A stretch of 64,000 bases of DNA from Candidatus Phycorickettsia trachydisci (GTDB taxonomy: Bacteria; Pseudomonadota; Alphaproteobacteria; Rickettsiales; Rickettsiaceae): contig NZ_CP027845.1 in NCBI RefSeq assembly GCF_003015145.1, forward strand, positions 744,001-808,000. The letters are read 5' to 3'. Positions within the stretch are counted from its first letter, which is position 1. The number at the start of each line of letters is the position of its first letter. The translations under genes and the position numbers were made by a program. The notes under the pieces are model-generated. The model saw nothing but the letters and a program-made list of their open reading frames with translations. It was not told where the DNA came from and did not search any database. This document shows positions 37,502 to 47,022 of this stretch, in pieces.

Positions 37502-38328
37502 CTTTCAGTCAACTACTTAGCTATGGAATAAGGCTTTTATCTCACCTCTCCTCACCCGAATTAGATGCAAGGATATTACTACAACACGCATGCTCCAAAA
37601 GCTTTGAAGATTTAATTGCATATGAAGATCAAGAAATAGATCAGGTATTTGAACAACAATTTTTTTCTTTATTAGAGCGCAGGAAAAATTTAGAACCCGT
37701 AGCCTATATAACGGGTTCAAAGGCTTTTTTTGATTTAGAATTCGAGGTATCAAAAGATGTGCTTATTCCTCGAAGTGATTCCGAAATTCTTGTAGATTAC
37801 GTTTTAAAAGATTTTGCTCAAGAGGATCTTAAAATACTTGATTTAGGCACAGGAAGTGGATGTCTAATTATTACTCTTTTAAAACATTTACCTCAAACTG
37901 AAGGAATTGGAGTTGATGCTAGTCATAAAGCATTAGATATCGCTAAACGTAATGCTGATAAAATAGGAGTTGGAGATAGATTAACCCTCTTGCAAAGCAA
38001 TTGGTTTAGCGAAATAACACCCCAAGCTTTTGATATAATAATCTCTAACCCTCCATATATTGGTTTAGAAGAAGATATTTCTCCTGAAGTTAGATGTGAA
38101 CCACACACAGCTCTTTTTGCAGGTTTAGATGGGCTTGATAGTTATAAGCAAATTGCCGCAAAAGCAAAAGATTACTTATCACCTCAAGGGTCTATATATT
38201 TAGAAACAGGGTACAAACAAAAAGAGGATGTGCAAAAAATTTTTGAAGCACACACTTTCAAGTTAGAAGGAATAGCAAAGGACTTACAGGGTCATGCTCG
38301 TTGTTTAAAGTTTAGGCTTTGTGTCTAA
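37498..38328 (+). CDS. prmC: peptide chain release factor N5-glutamine methyltransferase
   Basis: PrmC methylates the Gln of the GGQ motif in release factors RF1/RF2. The N-terminal helical domain binds the factor. The methyltransferase core has [16 protein letters not shown] (about residues 116-131) and the catalytic NPPYIG near 182. [15 protein letters not shown] is the usual family linker. Length 276 is normal. Coupled to rppH through ATGA; its 3' end overlaps the convergent AsmA-like gene by 24 bases. Confidence 0.95.
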   Translation: MTFSQLLSYGIRLLSHLSSPELDARILLQHACSKSFEDLIAYEDQEIDQVFEQQFFSLLERRKNLEPVAYITGSKAFFDLEFEVSKDVLIPRSDSEILVDYVLKDFAQEDLKILDLGTGSGCLIITLLKHLPQTEGIGVDASHKALDIAKRNADKIGVGDRLTLLQSNWFSEITPQAFDIIISNPPYIGLEEDISPEVRCEPHTALFAGLDGLDSYKQIAAKAKDYLSPQGSIYLETGYKQKEDVQKIFEAHTFKLEGIAKDLQGHARCLKFRLCV

Positions 38329-40737
38329 AGTAATTAGTGGATCAGATAAAGTTCCACCAACTGTTAAAGTCATTAGAGGGGCAACTGTAAAAGGATTAAC
38401 CTTATAAGGAGGATACATTTTTGCATCAAAGCTTACAGCTCCGGTGTATATATTTAAATTGGCTGTTGCGTCTGTATTAAATTTATTACTATTTGCAAAT
38501 TTCAAATCTTTACTTGAAATGATTCCTTGGAACATTTGATACGAACCATCCACGCTACCTAAAGTAGTATTTGGAGATTGAGGAGTATTATCTTTTTGTC
38601 CATATGGTCTATATACAGGAGGTGCGATAGTTTTATCAATACTTAAATAGGGGAACATCACCTCTATCCCAACAATTTTACCATCAAGAGTTAAGGTATA
38701 AAGCATTTCTTTTAAAGTATCTCCTGTAAAGTGCATAGTACCATTCGTGCTTATAGCACCTTGTAAACCAGGCAGTATTGATGCATCCGCGAATATAGGA
38801 CCTAAATCAATATTGCTATAGGAATAACCCAAAGAAGGCCCAAATGGATAGAGAGGAATATTCCCATTTAACGCCACATCTCCTCCTTGCAAGTTAAAAT
38901 TAAGCTTATCAAGTATTATTACAGCATGGTAACTACGAGCCTTAAGGTATATGTTAGTCAAAGGAGTTTGCCAAAACGACACCTCCCCTAAACGCATTGA
39001 TAGATCTATGCCCATATTGCGTAGATTCAATTTTTTTTCTAAAAATTCTTTAAAACCAACAACGCTATTAAAACCAAGATCTGGAATCTTACCATCAAAA
39101 ATTGCTATTGCATATGATGGTTCAAAACTTGGAAAAGTAACATTAGCTATACCAGTAATAAAGTAATCTTGCTTTTTAATGTTAAAAAAGTTGAATTTAA
39201 CTTGTTTCGGAGGAGCATCAACAACAAAATGCAAGTGGTCAAAATTCTGTCCGCTAAAGATCGCATCATTAAAAATTATATTCAAATTTATAGGAGTTCT
39301 ATCTTTGTTTAGGAATAAAAAGTTTTGTACATAATCTTTATCGTAAGATTTAAATAATATTGCCTTCAGGTTATCTGCAGCATCTTTAAATAAATTATTT
39401 TCATCATCAGCATTGTATCCTTGCACTTTCAATATTCCCTCCCACTTATTCCCTAGACCATAGGTTTTATATGATAAATCTCCTTCTAATTTAGTTTGTC
39501 CTAAACTAGAACTTATGCCTTGAAAATCTATGCTAAAAGGACTCCACGCAACATCGGATTCAAAGTTAAAGCTTTGAGCATCTCCTGTAATAGTGCTACC
39601 AAGAATTTTACGCAAAACATTAAAATTATTATGCTGAATCGATATACTTCCATCAAACACTTTATAAAATACTCCATTCTGCAAAACTCCTTCTACGCTA
39701 AAAGAACCATCCGTCCCCACATTACCATTTAAATTCTGATTCAAGTTACCAAAGTCATCTGTATCTAGAGCAAGCGATAAGTTACTAATTTTTTGATTAA
39801 AAATCATTAAATCTGATATCTGTAGCTTAGCATTTAGGTTAGATTTAAGCTGGGGAAAATTAGACCAATCTTGTAAAAAAGCGAAATCATTCAAAGTAAG
39901 ATTCGACAAGTCTAAATGATCAATCGCAACGTTTAAACTAAGACCACCTTTATCAAAATCAACTTGTCCACTTCCCTTAAACCACTTATTATCTCCCGAT
40001 ATATCTTTAATCAAGAATCTATTATTCTCAAAAACAAGACTTGCCGCTAAGATATTTTCACTATTCATGTTCAAATTTAAAACACCAGATTTATATTCTC
40101 TCTGATCATATTCCTCTTGCATCACAAGAGTATAAGTCTTGCCTTTAATGTTTAAGTCAAAAACATTTGCCTTTCTATCTCGAGATAGAGATGCTTTAAT
40201 TACTAGATGATCTGCGTACGCTTTTACACTAGAACCAAGAGTAGAGTTGTTAATTGATACTTCAGAAAAATTTTGACCTCCCCAATTTAAATTATAAAAA
40301 CTTAAGTCAATACGCCTATCGCCCAAATCAATAAGTTGCTCTAATAACTTATTATGATTTACAACATCAGTTAAACTAAACTTATTGCTTGCAATTTGAG
40401 CATTAGTAAATTTAATAGATTTAATTTTAGGATTAAAAGTTAATAAAGATAGCTCACTTAAACTTATACGCGCTTTATCGGCAGAAAAAAAATCAGTAGA
40501 ACAGTTTTCAAGTATAATGCGAGGAATAACCCGAGCATAAGATACAGAATATTTGCTATAAGTGATAGGTACTAAGGAATTTTGATTTATTACTTTAGTG
40601 ACGTCTAAAAAATAATTAAAAAATACCCCTATAGCCATTATGGCAATAGTAAGTAGCGCCATTTTAATCAAAAAAATGACAACTATTATTTTTAGTGCTC
40701 GATGTTGTCTAAAGAATTCTGATATATTAGTAGACAT
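38305..40737 (-). CDS. large AsmA/YdbH-like envelope protein
   Basis: An 810-residue protein with one transmembrane helix near the N-terminus (about residues 16-42). The long remainder is almost wholly beta-strand, with repeated short strands of the kind seen in the AsmA/YhdP/YdbH/TamB superfamily of inner-membrane-anchored bridge proteins thought to carry phospholipids to the outer membrane. The C-terminal part (GAVSFDAKMYPPYKVNPFTV...[11 protein letters not shown]) fits the usual end of such proteins. I cannot name the exact subfamily. It is divergent from rimM, with only 16 bases between the starts, so their promoters must overlap the opposite coding regions. Confidence 0.78.
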   Translation of the reverse strand: MSTNISEFFRQHRALKIIVVIFLIKMALLTIAIMAIGVFFNYFLDVTKVINQNSLVPITYSKYSVSYARVIPRIILENCSTDFFSADKARISLSELSLLTFNPKIKSIKFTNAQIASNKFSLTDVVNHNKLLEQLIDLGDRRIDLSFYNLNWGGQNFSEVSINNSTLGSSVKAYADHLVIKASLSRDRKANVFDLNIKGKTYTLVMQEEYDQREYKSGVLNLNMNSENILAASLVFENNRFLIKDISGDNKWFKGSGQVDFDKGGLSLNVAIDHLDLSNLTLNDFAFLQDWSNFPQLKSNLNAKLQISDLMIFNQKISNLSLALDTDDFGNLNQNLNGNVGTDGSFSVEGVLQNGVFYKVFDGSISIQHNNFNVLRKILGSTITGDAQSFNFESDVAWSPFSIDFQGISSSLGQTKLEGDLSYKTYGLGNKWEGILKVQGYNADDENNLFKDAADNLKAILFKSYDKDYVQNFLFLNKDRTPINLNIIFNDAIFSGQNFDHLHFVVDAPPKQVKFNFFNIKKQDYFITGIANVTFPSFEPSYAIAIFDGKIPDLGFNSVVGFKEFLEKKLNLRNMGIDLSMRLGEVSFWQTPLTNIYLKARSYHAVIILDKLNFNLQGGDVALNGNIPLYPFGPSLGYSYSNIDLGPIFADASILPGLQGAISTNGTMHFTGDTLKEMLYTLTLDGKIVGIEVMFPYLSIDKTIAPPVYRPYGQKDNTPQSPNTTLGSVDGSYQMFQGIISSKDLKFANSNKFNTDATANLNIYTGAVSFDAKMYPPYKVNPFTVAPLMTLTVGGTLSDPLITLDTKPKL

Positions 40738-40753
40738 ATTTACTCATTAAAAC

Positions 40754-41254
40754 ATGGAAAAATACCTTATAGTCGGCAAAATTCTTAAACCTCATGGAGT
40801 GCGTGGAATGATGAAAATCATATCTTATATGCATAAACCCGAAGACATTTTTACTGCCAAAGTTTTCTATAAATTGCAAAACTTTATTCCTATAGATTTG
40901 AGAGTACATCAAAAGCTTGATAATCAGAATTTTATTTGCACTTCAAACAACGTTTTAAATCGCCTTGAAGCAGAAAAACTACATTCTTGTTTTCTCTTCA
41001 TCGAAAAAAGCACCTTATCACCAACATCAAAAGGAGAATTTTATATTGAAGACCTAAAAAAACTTACGGTAATTGACGCAATGGATAGTAGAATTGGCAT
41101 CATACGAGATGTGTATAATTTTGGAGCAGGAGATATTATCGAAATTTCTTTTGACGAGGGCGAGCTTGAGATGTATAGTTTTAATCAAGACACTTTTCCA
41201 AATGTTGATATAAAAGCAGGCACAATACTTTTCATTCCACCAACAAAAATATGA
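40754..41254 (+). CDS. rimM: 16S rRNA processing protein RimM
   Basis: RimM assists assembly of the 30S head and binds ribosomal protein S19. The start KYLIVGKILKPHGVRGMMKI is the family signature. The C-terminal PRC-barrel part has GEFYIEDLKKLTVID and DIIEISFDEGELEMYSF. Length 166 fits. Its stop overlaps the lolC-type start as ATGA. The order rimM-lolC-lolD-priA is unusual, since rimM generally sits with rpsP, trmD and rplS. Confidence 0.92.
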   Translation: MEKYLIVGKILKPHGVRGMMKIISYMHKPEDIFTAKVFYKLQNFIPIDLRVHQKLDNQNFICTSNNVLNRLEAEKLHSCFLFIEKSTLSPTSKGEFYIEDLKKLTVIDAMDSRIGIIRDVYNFGAGDIIEISFDEGELEMYSFNQDTFPNVDIKAGTILFIPPTKI

Positions 41255-42465
41255 GATTTGAATATAAAATAGCATTCAGATACTTATCTGCAAAACCCAG
41301 TGATCGATTTATGTCAATCGTATCAGGTTTTTGCTTTCTGGGTACAACAATTGGAGTTGCAGCCTTGATTATAGTTATGTCAATAATGAATGGCTTTCAT
41401 CACGAACTTATTCGCTGCATCATGGGCACTAGCGGTCACATAATAGTCCAAGGAGAACATCCAGAATACTTAAAAGAAGAAATACAAAAGTATAAGTTTG
41501 TTACCGACGTAGGTTTCATGATTGAAGGACAGGGTTTACTTGGCGGCAAAAGCCAAAATACCGGAGTTATGGTAAAAGGCTTATCTTTAGAAGATTTTAA
41601 ACTCAAAAAACAGCTTTTAGATAATCTTTCAGGCCAAGCAAGCGATTTAGAAAAAAGCGATAGCGCTTTTATTGGTAAAGAATTAGCAGTTACATTAGGA
41701 TTGCGCCAAGGAGATATGGTCAGGCTCATTGTACCCCAAACTGTTTCTTCTATTTTTGGCTCTTTGCCAAAATCTAAAGAATTCAAAATAGCAGGCATTA
41801 TGACTAGCGGTCTAAGTGATTATGATGCCATAAACGTTATAATACCCATTGATATCGCAAAAAAACTCTTTGATTCCCAAAAAGTTTTAGAGGTATACAC
41901 TGATAATCCAAGCAAAGTGGATGATTATACCAAGATTTTGCATAAAGATTTGTTACATGATGTAGCCTTAATTAGTAACTGGCAAATATCAAATAGCAGT
42001 ATACTTTCAGCCTTAAAAATAGAAAAAACTGCGATGTCGATGGTCCTAAGCCTTATAATTATGGTCGCTTCATTTAATATCGCATCTAGTTTATTTATGC
42101 TGGTGCAAGATAAACGCAAAGATATAGCAATACTTAGAACTATCGGAGCATCTAGAAAATCTATTATGTTAATTTTTATACTTAATGGTTTTCTAATTAG
42201 TTTTTTAGGAACTAGCGCAGGAGTATTTATAGCAGCTCGATTTATAGATAACATAGAAAGCATACGAAAATTTTTAGAAAGCTTTACTGGCATTACGCTT
42301 TTTGATTCAGCTATTTATTTTCTTTACACCCTACCAGCTAGAAGCTCACTATCTGATATGTTATTAGTCATTGGTATATCAATGGGAACAAGTATTTTAG
42401 CTTCACTTTATCCTGCTTACAGAGCTGCTAAATTAAATCCTGTAGAGATTTTGAGATATGAGTAA
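41251..42465 (+). CDS. lolC: lipoprotein-releasing ABC transporter permease (LolC/LolE)
   Basis: Membrane subunit of the LolCDE machine that frees outer-membrane lipoproteins from the inner membrane. Start FEYKIAFRYLSAKPSDRFMS is typical. One N-terminal helix (about residues 22-48), a large periplasmic domain (about 50-270), then three helices with KRKDIAILRTIGASRKSIMLIF, the MacB/FtsX-type coupling signature, near 290. Only one such gene is present, so it probably works as a homodimer, as in many bacteria with a single LolC/E. Overlaps rimM by ATGA and lolD by 8 bases. Confidence 0.94.
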   Translation: MRFEYKIAFRYLSAKPSDRFMSIVSGFCFLGTTIGVAALIIVMSIMNGFHHELIRCIMGTSGHIIVQGEHPEYLKEEIQKYKFVTDVGFMIEGQGLLGGKSQNTGVMVKGLSLEDFKLKKQLLDNLSGQASDLEKSDSAFIGKELAVTLGLRQGDMVRLIVPQTVSSIFGSLPKSKEFKIAGIMTSGLSDYDAINVIIPIDIAKKLFDSQKVLEVYTDNPSKVDDYTKILHKDLLHDVALISNWQISNSSILSALKIEKTAMSMVLSLIIMVASFNIASSLFMLVQDKRKDIAILRTIGASRKSIMLIFILNGFLISFLGTSAGVFIAARFIDNIESIRKFLESFTGITLFDSAIYFLYTLPARSSLSDMLLVIGISMGTSILASLYPAYRAAKLNPVEILRYE

Positions 42466-43117
42466 GACAGTTTTAGAATTAAGAGGAATATCTAAGAGTT
42501 ATAGTCAGGGAGGAGCTAAATCTTGCGTATTAGATAACATCTCTTTTTCTCTTAATGCAGGAGAGGTTGTAAGCATTATCGGAGCATCTGGTAGCGGCAA
42601 ATCTACTTTGCTTCATATTGCCGGCCTGCTTGACGATTCAGATGAAGGAACTATACTTATTGCTGGCAGGACCCCGGAAAAAAAAGATGATGTACGTTTA
42701 AGGTACATAGGTTTCATATATCAATTTCATCATCTACTCTTGGATTTTAATGTATTGGAAAATATTTTAATGCCTTCATTTATTTTAGGACAAAAGAAGG
42801 AAGATGATGTTTATGAGCTATTAAACATTTTAGGAATTGCAGTAAAGGCCAAATCATATCCAAGTCAGCTTTCAGGCGGCCAGCAACAACGCGTAGCAAT
42901 TGCAAGGGCTCTGATCAATAAACCTAAATTAGTTTTAGCAGATGAACCTACCGGAAATTTAGATAATAAAAACGCTTTAGAAGTTTTTGCTCTAATGAAA
43001 AACATCGCTAAATCTACTAACACAGCATTTTTAATTGCAACCCATAATATGGGGCTTGCTGAGCAAAGTGATAAGATTTTTAGACTGCAAGATCAAAAAC
43101 TAGAGCAAATCAAATGA
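42458..43117 (+). CDS. lolD: lipoprotein-releasing ABC transporter ATPase LolD
   Basis: ATPase subunit of LolCDE. Walker A GASGSGKST (about residues 41-49), Q-loop region GFIYQFHHLLLDF, ABC signature QLSGGQQQRVAIARAL near 141, Walker B VLADEPTGNLD near 162 and the switch His in IATHNM. Length 219 is typical. Overlaps the permease gene by 8 bases and the priA start by 4 (ATGA), so all four genes are probably on one mRNA. Confidence 0.96.
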   Translation: MSKTVLELRGISKSYSQGGAKSCVLDNISFSLNAGEVVSIIGASGSGKSTLLHIAGLLDDSDEGTILIAGRTPEKKDDVRLRYIGFIYQFHHLLLDFNVLENILMPSFILGQKKEDDVYELLNILGIAVKAKSYPSQLSGGQQQRVAIARALINKPKLVLADEPTGNLDNKNALEVFALMKNIAKSTNTAFLIATHNMGLAEQSDKIFRLQDQKLEQIK

Positions 43118-45057
43118 CCCAAATCTTAAAAGTTTTGCTCCCCTTACCCAATATTCCTCCACTAGATTATGAATATAACTTAGATGAAAAGATAGAAGTT
43201 GGCGATCTAGTTTTGGCCCCATTTAAGAGCAAAGAGGTAACTGCAATAGTTTTTGAAATAGATCCTAAAGAAATCTTCAGTGGACAATTAAAAAAGGTTA
43301 TCAAAAAACATTCCTTTGGTTTATCTCATAGCTTTATGAGCTTTATAATTAAAGCTAAGGAGTATTATTTAGCAGATTTTGGGCAAATTGCTAAGATGGT
43401 TTTACCAATGGAGTTAGAGAATAAATATCAACCACTCCAGCAAGAAATACCTCCAGAATTCAACTTAAGTCCACTTAATAAAGCTCAAGAAGAAGCATTA
43501 GAAAAAATAAAAAATTCAAATAGGCCATCCCTATTATTTGGTATCACCGGGTCCGGTAAAACTGAGGTATATTTTCACTTAATTGCTGAAGAAATAGCAA
43601 AAGGCAAACAAGTTCTATTAATTTTACCGGAAATAGCTCTGACCCAACAAATATTAGATAGATTTGAAGCAAGATTTGGATTTAAAAGCACTACATGGCA
43701 TAGTTCTGTCACCAAAACCAATAAACAAAAAATCTTAAAAGGTATCGCCAGTGGCACTGTGCAAGTTGTGATCGGAGCACGTAGCAGCTTATTTTTACCA
43801 TATAAAAACTTATCTCTCGTTATAGTCGATGAAGAGCATGATCAGTCATATAAACAAGAATCCTTAACTCATTATAATGCTCGCGATATGGCTGTGCTGC
43901 GAGGTTACTTAGAGGGCTTTAAAGTATTGCTTGGCTCTGCAACCCCTTCTGTTGAAAGCTACCATAATGCTACTCAAAATAAATATCAGCTCTTATATCT
44001 GGATCACCGCTATCAAAACGTACTCTTGCCAAGCATAGATATTATCGACATGCGTAAAGAAAAGCTCCCTGAAGGTAGATGGATATCTCAAAGCTTAAAA
44101 GATCAAGTTGAAAGAGATTTGACCAAAGGCGAACAAGTTTTATTATTCTTAAATCGCAAAGGCTATGCGCCAGTTATCATCTGTAAATCTTGCGGACATA
44201 AAGTCAGTTGCCGCCATTGCTCCACCTATTTGGTATTACATAAAAGCAAAGAGCGACTAGAGTGCCACCGCTGTGGATTTTATACTAAGATTTTCATTAA
44301 CTGCCCCGAATGTAAGACAGAAAACAGCTTTATTCCTTGTGGACCTGGTATTGAAAGACTTCATGAAGAGGCAATTGAATTATTCCCTGGAGCAAAAATT
44401 ATTGCCATTAGCAAAGATAATTTCTCTAACATTAACGAAGCAAATGATATTTTAAGCAAGATTGAAAAACATGAGGTAGATATTATTATTGGAACTCAGA
44501 TAATAACCAAAGGATATCACTTTCCTAAGCTAAATTTTGTGGGCATTATTGATGTTGATTTAGGTTTTAACAATTGCGATCTTAAATCCTTTGAGTATAC
44601 ATTTCAGCTATTACAGCAAGTAAGTGGACGAGCCGGACGTGAAACAGCGGGTCGGGTATTGCTTCAGACGTATCAAAAATCTAGCAAGATAATGGATTAT
44701 GTTGTAAGCAATAATTACCAAGATTTTATTGAGTATGAACTTGAGAATAGATCAAAAGGATCAATGCCTCCATTTTCTAAGGTAGCACTAGTTATGATAA
44801 TGGCAGCAAAATCGGACAAAGCTCATGGTTTTGCAAAAGAGTTATTGTATTTAGCTCCAAAGATAAATGATTTAAAAATATGGGGTCCAGCACCCGCATC
44901 TTTAACCAAACTAAAAGGAAAATATAGATATAATTTGCTGGTGATTTGCTCTAAAAATATCGCTTTACAACAATATTTAAGTAGCTGGATTTCTAAGATC
45001 AAAGTGCCATGGCAGATTAATCTAAAAATTGATATAGACCCATATAACCTAACATAA
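43114..45057 (+). CDS. priA: primosomal replication helicase PriA
   Basis: A 3'-to-5' helicase that restarts stalled replication forks. Walker A FGITGSGKTEV (about residues 141-151), Walker B VDEEHDQSYKQE near 240, and the helicase core ends with QVSGRAGRETAGRV. The zinc-binding insertion is intact: CKSCGHKVSCRHC, then CHRCGFYTKIFINCPEC (about 355-410), giving the expected cysteines. At 647 residues it is on the short side of normal. The stop codon lies at the edge of repeat R2. Confidence 0.96.
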   Translation: MTQILKVLLPLPNIPPLDYEYNLDEKIEVGDLVLAPFKSKEVTAIVFEIDPKEIFSGQLKKVIKKHSFGLSHSFMSFIIKAKEYYLADFGQIAKMVLPMELENKYQPLQQEIPPEFNLSPLNKAQEEALEKIKNSNRPSLLFGITGSGKTEVYFHLIAEEIAKGKQVLLILPEIALTQQILDRFEARFGFKSTTWHSSVTKTNKQKILKGIASGTVQVVIGARSSLFLPYKNLSLVIVDEEHDQSYKQESLTHYNARDMAVLRGYLEGFKVLLGSATPSVESYHNATQNKYQLLYLDHRYQNVLLPSIDIIDMRKEKLPEGRWISQSLKDQVERDLTKGEQVLLFLNRKGYAPVIICKSCGHKVSCRHCSTYLVLHKSKERLECHRCGFYTKIFINCPECKTENSFIPCGPGIERLHEEAIELFPGAKIIAISKDNFSNINEANDILSKIEKHEVDIIIGTQIITKGYHFPKLNFVGIIDVDLGFNNCDLKSFEYTFQLLQQVSGRAGRETAGRVLLQTYQKSSKIMDYVVSNNYQDFIEYELENRSKGSMPPFSKVALVMIMAAKSDKAHGFAKELLYLAPKINDLKIWGPAPASLTKLKGKYRYNLLVICSKNIALQQYLSSWISKIKVPWQINLKIDIDPYNLT

Positions 45058-45176
45058 AAATGAATCTTTTTGGTCTTTTTTGCGTCGCAATCGTACTCAA
45101 ATCCTCAAATAGCTACAAGTATTCTCCGGTTTTCCGTGCGCCTGCTCCTAAAAAATTCTCAAAAATATTCATTTTT
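45056..45176 (+). repeat. dispersed element, copy R2 (3' of priA)
   Basis: A 121-base element with good inverted ends: AAAAATGAATCTTTTTGG (45056-45073) and TCAAAAATATTCATTTTT (45159-45176) match at 16 of 18 positions. The interior matches R1 (10503-10614, opposite strand) over nearly its whole length, with the core AAGTATTCTCCGGTTTT at 45116-45132. It begins within the priA stop codon. It carries a small open reading frame (listed separately) and ends just before the lepA promoter. Confidence 0.75.
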
Positions 45177-45215
45177 CAAGATTATCTGGTGTATGCTATA
45201 ATACTTCCTATTTAA
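45060..45215 (+). CDS. repeat-borne small ORF, 51 residues
   Basis: ATG 45060, TAA 45213-45215. The first 37 codons lie in repeat R2 and include [20 protein letters not shown]. The same frame in repeat R1 is open and gives LKYSPVLRALTPKKSSKI, although that copy lacks the ATG. A similar frame with similar amino acids in two copies is suggestive of past coding, but the DNA itself is also well conserved, so this is weak evidence. The last codons overlap the -10 box of lepA. Expression is doubtful. Confidence 0.25.
   Translation: MNLFGLFCVAIVLKSSNSYKYSPVFRAPAPKKFSKIFIFQDYLVYAIILPI
45174..45202 (+). promoter_or_regulatory. extended -10 promoter of lepA-dnaB
   Basis: TATAAT at 45197-45202, preceded by TGC (extended -10). 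At 17-base spacing the -35 is TTTCAA (45174-45179), which is weak. It lies at the right-hand edge of repeat R2, and lepA starts 25 bases after it. Confidence 0.55.
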
Positions 45216-45226
45216 GTAAGTACATA

Positions 45227-47017
45227 ATGCAGCAAAAATTTATTCGCAATTTCGCTATCATAGCTCATATCGATCATGGTAAATCTACACTCGCAGACCG
45301 CCTGATTGAAAAATGCGGCGCACTACAAAGCCGTGAGATGAAGGCTCAAATTCTTGATTCCATGGACATTGAACGAGAAAGAGGAATTACAATCAAAGCC
45401 CAAACCGTGCGACTTGATTATAAAGCCAAAGAGGGAAATTTATATCAGCTAAACTTGATGGATACCCCTGGCCATGTGGACTTTTCTTATGAAGTAAGCA
45501 GGTCTCTTGCAGCATGTGAAGGATCATTGCTTGTTGTAGATAGCACTCAAGGTGTTGAAGCTCAGACTTTGGCCAATGTATACCAAGCGGTTGATAATGA
45601 TCATGAAATTTTAGTGGTACTAAATAAAATAGATCTTCCTTCAGCAGAAATAGAGAATTGTAAAGCTCAAGTGGAACATACCATTGGTATTAGCGCAGAT
45701 AATGCGAGCTTAATATCAGCCAAAACAGGTCTTGGTGTAGACGAGTTATTAGAACAAATCGTACATCACCTCCCCTCACCCCAAGGTAAAGAAAACGATC
45801 CTTTAAAAGCTTTACTTGTAGATAGTTGGTATGATCAATACTTAGGAGTCATTATTTTAATTAGAGTATTTGATGGCAAGATTAGTAAGGGCCAGAAAAT
45901 AAAGATGATGAAATCTGGAGCAACCTATACAGTTGAAAGCATTGGTTACTTCACGCCTAAGAAAATTATGGTTAATGAACTTTCTGCCGGACAAGTTGGA
46001 TTTATTACTGCTGCTATTAAGCAAGTATCTAACTGCCTTGTTGGTGATACTATAACTGATGATAAAAACCCTACACCAAAATCACTCCCAGGCTTTAAGA
46101 AAAATCTGCCTGTAGTTTTCTGCGGCCTATATCCTGCAAGTGATGTTGATTTTGAACATTTAAAAGAAGCATTAGAAAAACTATGTCTCAACGATTCTAG
46201 CCTTCACTATGAGCAGGAAAGCTCATCGGCTTTGGGGATGGGTTTTAGATGCGGCTTTTTAGGGATGTTGCACCTAGAAGTTATACAAGAAAGACTAGAA
46301 AGAGAGTTTGATATTGATGTTATCACAACTTCTCCGAGCGTAATTTATAAAATCCATTTGCAAGATGGCAAAACCATTGAAATACATAACCCTAAAGATA
46401 TGCCCGATCCGCAAAAAGTTGCTTTTATGGAAGAGCCTTGGGCTAAGGTTACAATATTTGTACCAGATGAATATTTGGGCAATGTACTGAACTTATGCAA
46501 CGAAAAAAGAGGTCAACAAATTGATCTTACTTATGCCGATAAAAGAGCGATGGTTGTATATCAGGTACCTCTAAATGAGATAATCTTTGATTTTTACGAT
46601 CGTCTTAAATCTTGCACTCGAGGATATTCAAGCTTTGACTGGCAAATGGATGAATATCAGGAAAGTGATTTGGTAAAACTTAGTATATTGATCAATGGAG
46701 AAGCATCAGATTCGCTCTCCAGCATTACTCATAAAACCAGAGCTGAAAGTAGAGGAAGAGCAATTTGTCAAAAACTTAAAGAACTTATCCCCGCTCAGCT
46801 ATTTGAAATTAAAATTCAAGCTGCAATTGGCGCTAAGATTATTGCACGCGAAACCATCAAGGCACTGCGTAAAGACGTACTGGCTAAATGTTATGGAGGC
46901 GATATTACGCGTAAACGCAAGCTCTTAGAAAAACAAAAAGAAGGTAAAAAGAAAATGCGCAGCATAGGAAATGTTGAGATTCCAAAGTCTGCTTTCATTG
47001 CTGCATTAAAGGTATAA
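45227..47017 (+). CDS. lepA: elongation factor 4 (LepA)
   Basis: A ribosome-binding GTPase. G1 [14 protein letters not shown] (about residues 12-25), DTPGH (G3) near 78, NKID (G4) near 132, then domains II and III, and the LepA-specific C-terminal domain ending in [20 protein letters not shown]. The 596-residue length is standard. Likely co-transcribed with dnaB, which starts 6 bases after the stop. Confidence 0.97.
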   Translation: MQQKFIRNFAIIAHIDHGKSTLADRLIEKCGALQSREMKAQILDSMDIERERGITIKAQTVRLDYKAKEGNLYQLNLMDTPGHVDFSYEVSRSLAACEGSLLVVDSTQGVEAQTLANVYQAVDNDHEILVVLNKIDLPSAEIENCKAQVEHTIGISADNASLISAKTGLGVDELLEQIVHHLPSPQGKENDPLKALLVDSWYDQYLGVIILIRVFDGKISKGQKIKMMKSGATYTVESIGYFTPKKIMVNELSAGQVGFITAAIKQVSNCLVGDTITDDKNPTPKSLPGFKKNLPVVFCGLYPASDVDFEHLKEALEKLCLNDSSLHYEQESSSALGMGFRCGFLGMLHLEVIQERLEREFDIDVITTSPSVIYKIHLQDGKTIEIHNPKDMPDPQKVAFMEEPWAKVTIFVPDEYLGNVLNLCNEKRGQQIDLTYADKRAMVVYQVPLNEIIFDFYDRLKSCTRGYSSFDWQMDEYQESDLVKLSILINGEASDSLSSITHKTRAESRGRAICQKLKELIPAQLFEIKIQAAIGAKIIARETIKALRKDVLAKCYGGDITRKRKLLEKQKEGKKKMRSIGNVEIPKSAFIAALKV

Positions 47018-47022
47018 AATAT

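Noticed and set aside
41436-42293. Two 120-codon frames on the minus strand opposite the lolC gene
   Set aside because: Shadows of a well-supported gene, with no ribosome-binding site or family resemblance.
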